Part shown: piece after piece, positions 60,655 to 64,000 of the stretch
Position numbering within the stretch: position 1 is the stretch's first letter
Layout: every line of letters starts with the position of its first letter
NCBI GenBank assembly: GCA_019914995.1
Contig: CM034128.1
Coordinates: 6,512,501-6,576,500, forward strand
Length of the DNA stretch: 64,000 bases
Direction: 5' to 3'
From: Acanthochlamys bracteata
Lineage: Eukaryota; Streptophyta; Magnoliopsida; Pandanales; Velloziaceae
Position numbers and translations under genes: made by a program
Notes under the pieces: generated by a model
Seen by the model: only the letters and a program-made list of their open reading frames with translations
Databases searched by the model: none
Told to the model about the DNA's origin: nothing

Positions 60655-61158
60655 CTATTGAAGCCATTTTCGAGGATGCTCTCCAACGAAACATCGCAAG
60701 TAAGTCTCTAGGCATCTATTGACTACCTCCGATTGGGCATTTGTTTGGGGGTGGTAAGCCATACTCATATGTAGTGATGTCTCTTGGAGCCGATGGAGTT
60801 CCTGCCAAAATGAACTAAGGAAAATGGAGTCGCGGTCCGATACAATGGACATCGGGAACCCATGCAGGCGTACCACTTCCTTGGCAAATGCTGTGGCTAC
60901 GGTTACTGCAGAGAAGGGGTGTTGCAATGCAATAAAGTGTGCATATTTTGAAAGTGTATCGACTACCACCATGACAGCATCTTTTCCGTCTGAACGCAAC
61001 AGCCCTTCTATAAAATACATAAAAGTGTCTGCCCAAACCACATGAGGGATCGGTAAGGGCTGTAGCATCCTCGCTAGCTGTAGAGAGTTGTTCTTAGCCT
61101 TTTGCACAAGTTGAGCAATCTGTAATATCGCTGGACGTCCTGGGACACACCCGACCAA
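60655..61158 (-). pseudogene. Gypsy integrase core
   Basis: Shows the integrase landmarks VVVDTLSKYAHFIAL, VRLHGFPMSIVSDRDSIF and MAYHPQTNAQSEVVNRCLE, the Asp, Asp and Glu regions of the catalytic core. Zinc-finger (HHCC) residues lie just before, near 61150-61280. Fossil. Confidence 0.85.
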
Positions 61159-61271
61159 TAAAATTGTTAGGTAAGGCGCTTGAGGGTATGGAATTGTCCT
61201 CCATGCCCGCCAGAGGCCGAATTGTGTGCTTCAAAGAGAAGCTGTCTTCGTAAGGAAGTGTCATTAGGAAC

Positions 61272-62024
61272 TCACAGCCTTCCCCGCTGTAACAAGAAGC
61301 CATTCACGATTGAAATATCTTGCTGGTCCCCTGTATGAGCAGCTTGTATAAGGGCGACCGTCTTTGGATCCTTTGCTTGTGCTTGCTTCAGGTCTTCCCA
61401 AAAGGAAGTTTGTAACATAGAGATTGCTGCCAAAGATGCATCGAGCCGTCTTGAAAGAGCATCGGCAGCGACATTGAGCTTCCCTGCACGGTATTCAATA
61501 TTGTAATCAAAACCAAGGAGTTTAACTAACCATTTTTGTTGATCCGTTGAGGAAATTCGTTGCTCCAAGAGGTACTTTAAGCTCAGGTGGTCTGTGTTAA
61601 CTATGAATTGTCGGCCTAAGAGATAATGTCTCCATCTTTGGACTGCATGAACTAGAGCCATTAGCTCCCTTTCATACGTCGACTTTGCCAACGCCGCGGC
61701 TGCCAACACCTTGCTGTAATATGCTACCGGTCTCCCTTCTTGTGATAATACTGCTCCAATACCTCTTCCCGAGGCATCAGGCTCTACGTTAAATGGTTTC
61801 GGGAAATTTCGAGCAACAAGTACTGGAGTAGAAATCATGGCTTCCTTCAAGCTGGAGAATGCTTTATCCGCAACGCTTTTCCAAGCAAATGAGTTCTTTC
61901 TAAGGAGGTATGTCAATGGAGCTGCAATGGTTCCATAGTTCTTTACGAAACGGCAATAATAATCTGTGAGACCTAAGAACCCTCGCAGTGCAGTCACAGA
62001 TGTTGGCGTTGGCCACTCTTGCAT
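61272..62024 (-). pseudogene. Gypsy reverse transcriptase end and RNase H
   Basis: Starts with the connection LRGFLGLTDYYCRFVKNYG and proceeds through RNase H: FNVEPDASGRGIGAVLSQ, STYERELMALVHAVQRWR, IVNTDHLSLKYLL, ADALSRR. This is the standard Ty3/Gypsy arrangement. Fossil. Confidence 0.85.
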
Positions 62025-62224
62025 TGCGGAAACTTTGGCCGGATCGGCTGCAATGCCTTCTGCAGAGACAATATGTCCTAAGTATTCGAGTTGCCGGCAC
62101 TCGAATCTACACTTGGAGAGGTTGGCATAAAGACGCTCTTTCTACAAAATAGTAAAGACCGTAGCAAGATGCTCTAGATAGTCTTGCCAATTAGAACTGT
62201 AAACTAAGATATCATAAAAAAAAA

Positions 62225-62878
62225 CTAGTACAAACTTGCGGAGTGGGAGCGAAAGACATCATTCATTAAGGATTGAAAGGTAGCCGGCGCATTGGTTAAC
62301 CCGAATGGCATAACGAGGAATTCGTAATGCCCATCATGGGTGCGAAATGCTGTTTTATGGACATCTTCTTCCTTGACTTGAATTTGGTAGTATTCAGATT
62401 TTAAATCGAGTTTAGAGAAATACCTTGCACCATATAGTTCGTCAAAGAGCTCATCTATCACCGGAATAGGATACTTATCTTTCATAGTGATCTCATTCAA
62501 AGCTCGATAATCTATGCAAAAGTGCCAAGTTTCGTCTTTCTTCTTTACCAATAAGACCGGAGAGGAGAAGGCCGAGCAACTAGGCCTTATGATCTCTTGA
62601 GACAACATTTCAGTGACTGTGCGCTCAATTTCTGTCTGGTAAGGTCTAACATTCGCAGGAAGTGCTCCTAGCAGCAAGGCGATTCGACGGTCTTGAGTTC
62701 TCTTCGGAGGAAGCCCCAATATGGGTCGGAATACTGAGGTGTTGGAATCAACCAAGCTTTGTAGATCGGGTGTTAGCTGCATAGAGCTATCTCCAGCCTG
62801 CTCATTCTTGAGTGTTACCACCTGAAGTCGCATGGAGTATAGCATGGTCTTATGGCATAAGCTGGTAAGTTGTGACAC
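62225..62878 (-). pseudogene. Gypsy reverse transcriptase
   Basis: Contains [32 protein letters not shown], and [16 protein letters not shown], the early RT motifs of Ty3/Gypsy elements. The catalytic YVDD region would fall between this piece and 62024. Fossil. Confidence 0.85.
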
Positions 62879-63179
62879 TCATCCCTCCCTAATTCCTTGT
62901 AGAACAAAGTCTTGATTTTGCAATGAAAATCTCATATTGGATCTCATCTAATTGCAGACGACATCCCCTAAACTTTGCAACCATTGGATGCCTAAGACAA
63001 AACCCATGCCACCTAGCGGAAAAGGGTATGCGTTGACAACTATTGCAGCACCTTATGCTTCCAACGGTATACCTTGATGAACAACTTCGATGGAGTGTGG
63101 CCTTCCATCGGCCAATTCAACCTTGAGCGGCTTCATTGATGTTGTTGGAAGTCGTAAGTGTTTAGCTAGACGCTCCGCT

Positions 63180-63218
63180 ATATAATTATGGATACTTCCA
63201 GAATCTATTAGTATGAAC
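63180..63218 (-). pseudogene. Gypsy aspartic protease motif
   Basis: FILIDSGSIHNYI, the active-site D-S/T-G loop of a retroelement protease, placed between gag and RT. Fossil. Confidence 0.7.
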
Positions 63219-63322
63219 ACTTGTTGTTTCTTTATTCTTCCAGCAATACGTATGGTCTAGGGTCCTGCAAGACCATGCATGGCACTGAGAGATAAAGTGA
63301 CGCTGTCTTCCATAGTGGTGTC

Positions 63323-64000
63323 CTAGAATTCATCCAAGTATTGCTCTTCTTCTCTGTTTTCTTGATCCAACACAGCAATTGAGTACAGCCGCGTGGCACA
63401 CTTATGCCCCCGTTCATATTTCACATCGCAATAGAAACAAAGACCCTTAGCTCTCCTGTTGTTGATGTCAGCTACAGACAGACTAGCAGGTCGCGAACGT
63501 GTGGCTCCACTCTGGTTTGCAAACGCTTGAGTAGAAGAAGTTCCCAAGGAAGGAGACGAAGTGAGTTGCGCTACAGAGCGGTAACGGGGAGGGCGTGAAG
63601 CTCCACATTCCAAAGTAAGCTTTTCCTATATACCTTGGCTAGGGCATATGTTTGTTGCAAGTCAACTGGCTTCATTGCCATGACATCTAAGGCAATTGTC
63701 TTAGATAAACTCCCGCAGAATAGTCCGATCAAGTCATTTTCGTTGGTATGTGGTAATCGAATACGTAGATCTTCAAAAGCCGCCTGATATTCGGCCACGA
63801 TCACCTTCTGATTCAGTTGCTTCAGTGTAAAGCTAGGATGCGCCAGCGCAGATGGTCCAAAGCGTTGTTGTATAGCAGCCATCAAGTCTTCTCATGAGTG
63901 GCAGGGTTTATCTTTCTCAAAATTTTGGTACCATCGATTTGCTTTCCCTTGTAAATACATGGCTGTGATATGCATTCGATCATGGGCTGATATGCGAAAG
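63323..64000 (-). pseudogene. Gypsy gag with CCHC-type knuckle
   Basis: Gag remains from the window edge: FGPSALAHPSFTLKQLNQK, YQAAFEDLRIRLPH, LIGLFCGSL (retrotransposon gag domain), then GLCFYCDVKYERGHKC, the knuckle typical of plant Gypsy gag. The start lies outside the window. Fossil. Confidence 0.75.

Larger units (their letters stand above)
59890..64000 (-). mobile_element. Gypsy (Ty3) LTR retrotransposon, minus strand, cut by window edge
   Basis: Chromovirus-type order read right to left: gag (64000-63571), CCHC-type knuckle (63613-63323), protease (about 63200), reverse transcriptase (62878-62225), RNase H (62024-61272), integrase (61158-60655), post-integrase region (about 60400-60190). 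The 5' LTR lies outside the window and the 3' LTR is not defined. Domains are much better kept than in the Copia relics, with only a handful of breaks visible. It is therefore younger, but the copy looks broken. I saw no clear chromodomain. Confidence 0.85.

Noticed and set aside
60824-61045. Plus-strand frame opposite the Gypsy integrase
   Set aside because: Shadow of the integrase coding strand.

Overview
This window is nuclear DNA from a flowering plant, most likely a dicot. The evidence is two intron-rich host genes of plant type, a plant pararetrovirus fossil, and nested CACTA, hAT, Tourist-like, Copia and Gypsy elements in AT-rich DNA. I cannot name the species. There are no bacterial-style operons, CRISPR arrays or phage genes, and I saw no RNA genes.

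Layout. Bases 1-2050 and 6211-9310 hold two broken pieces of an endogenous caulimovirid (plant pararetrovirus). The first has RNase H, a viroplasmin/transactivator-type domain and the end-of-genome control region. The second begins with the tRNA-Met primer-binding site and runs through a leader ORF, movement protein and coat protein. Between them lies 4.2 kb of non-coding DNA with three decayed copies of one exon-like segment. Bases 9.3-12.9 kb are intergenic. About 12.9-19.1 kb is a degenerate CACTA transposon (tnpD tail, TNP1-like gene, subterminal repeats), itself hit by a 747-bp hAT-type non-autonomous element with an 8-bp target duplication. From 19.7 to about 31.85 kb, a minus-strand Copia relic is split by a younger minus-strand Copia-type element at 20728-29887. 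That element has unusually long LTRs (about 1.85 kb), a clear PBS and PPT, and a 5-bp duplication (acctt).

Host gene 1 (minus, 33607-47672) is a complete palmitoyl-protein thioesterase: 12 coding exons and 326 residues, with a visible Ser/Asp/His triad, a signal peptide and a 21-nt microexon. Its 7.8-kb intron 7 holds a probable solo Gypsy LTR, a hAT transposon and a Tourist-like MITE. Host gene 2 (plus, 50381-58105) is DDA1, a small subunit of the CUL4-DDB1-DET1-COP10 ubiquitin ligase: four exons, 99 residues. Its introns carry two more copies of the same MITE family, a Gypsy-type LTR start and a decayed gene fragment with a 91-bp tandem duplication. The two genes are divergent, about 2.7 kb apart, separated by a decayed Gypsy LTR with a primer-binding-like tail. 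From 59.9 kb to the right edge runs a minus-strand Gypsy element (gag, protease, RT, RNase H, integrase, post-integrase region), broken and cut off by the window.

The two host genes are ordinary single-copy-type housekeeping genes with no evident functional link. The interest lies in the layers of old elements, the repeated exon-like segment at 2.7-6.0 kb, and the MITE family that has hit both genes. I found no convincing new molecular system.
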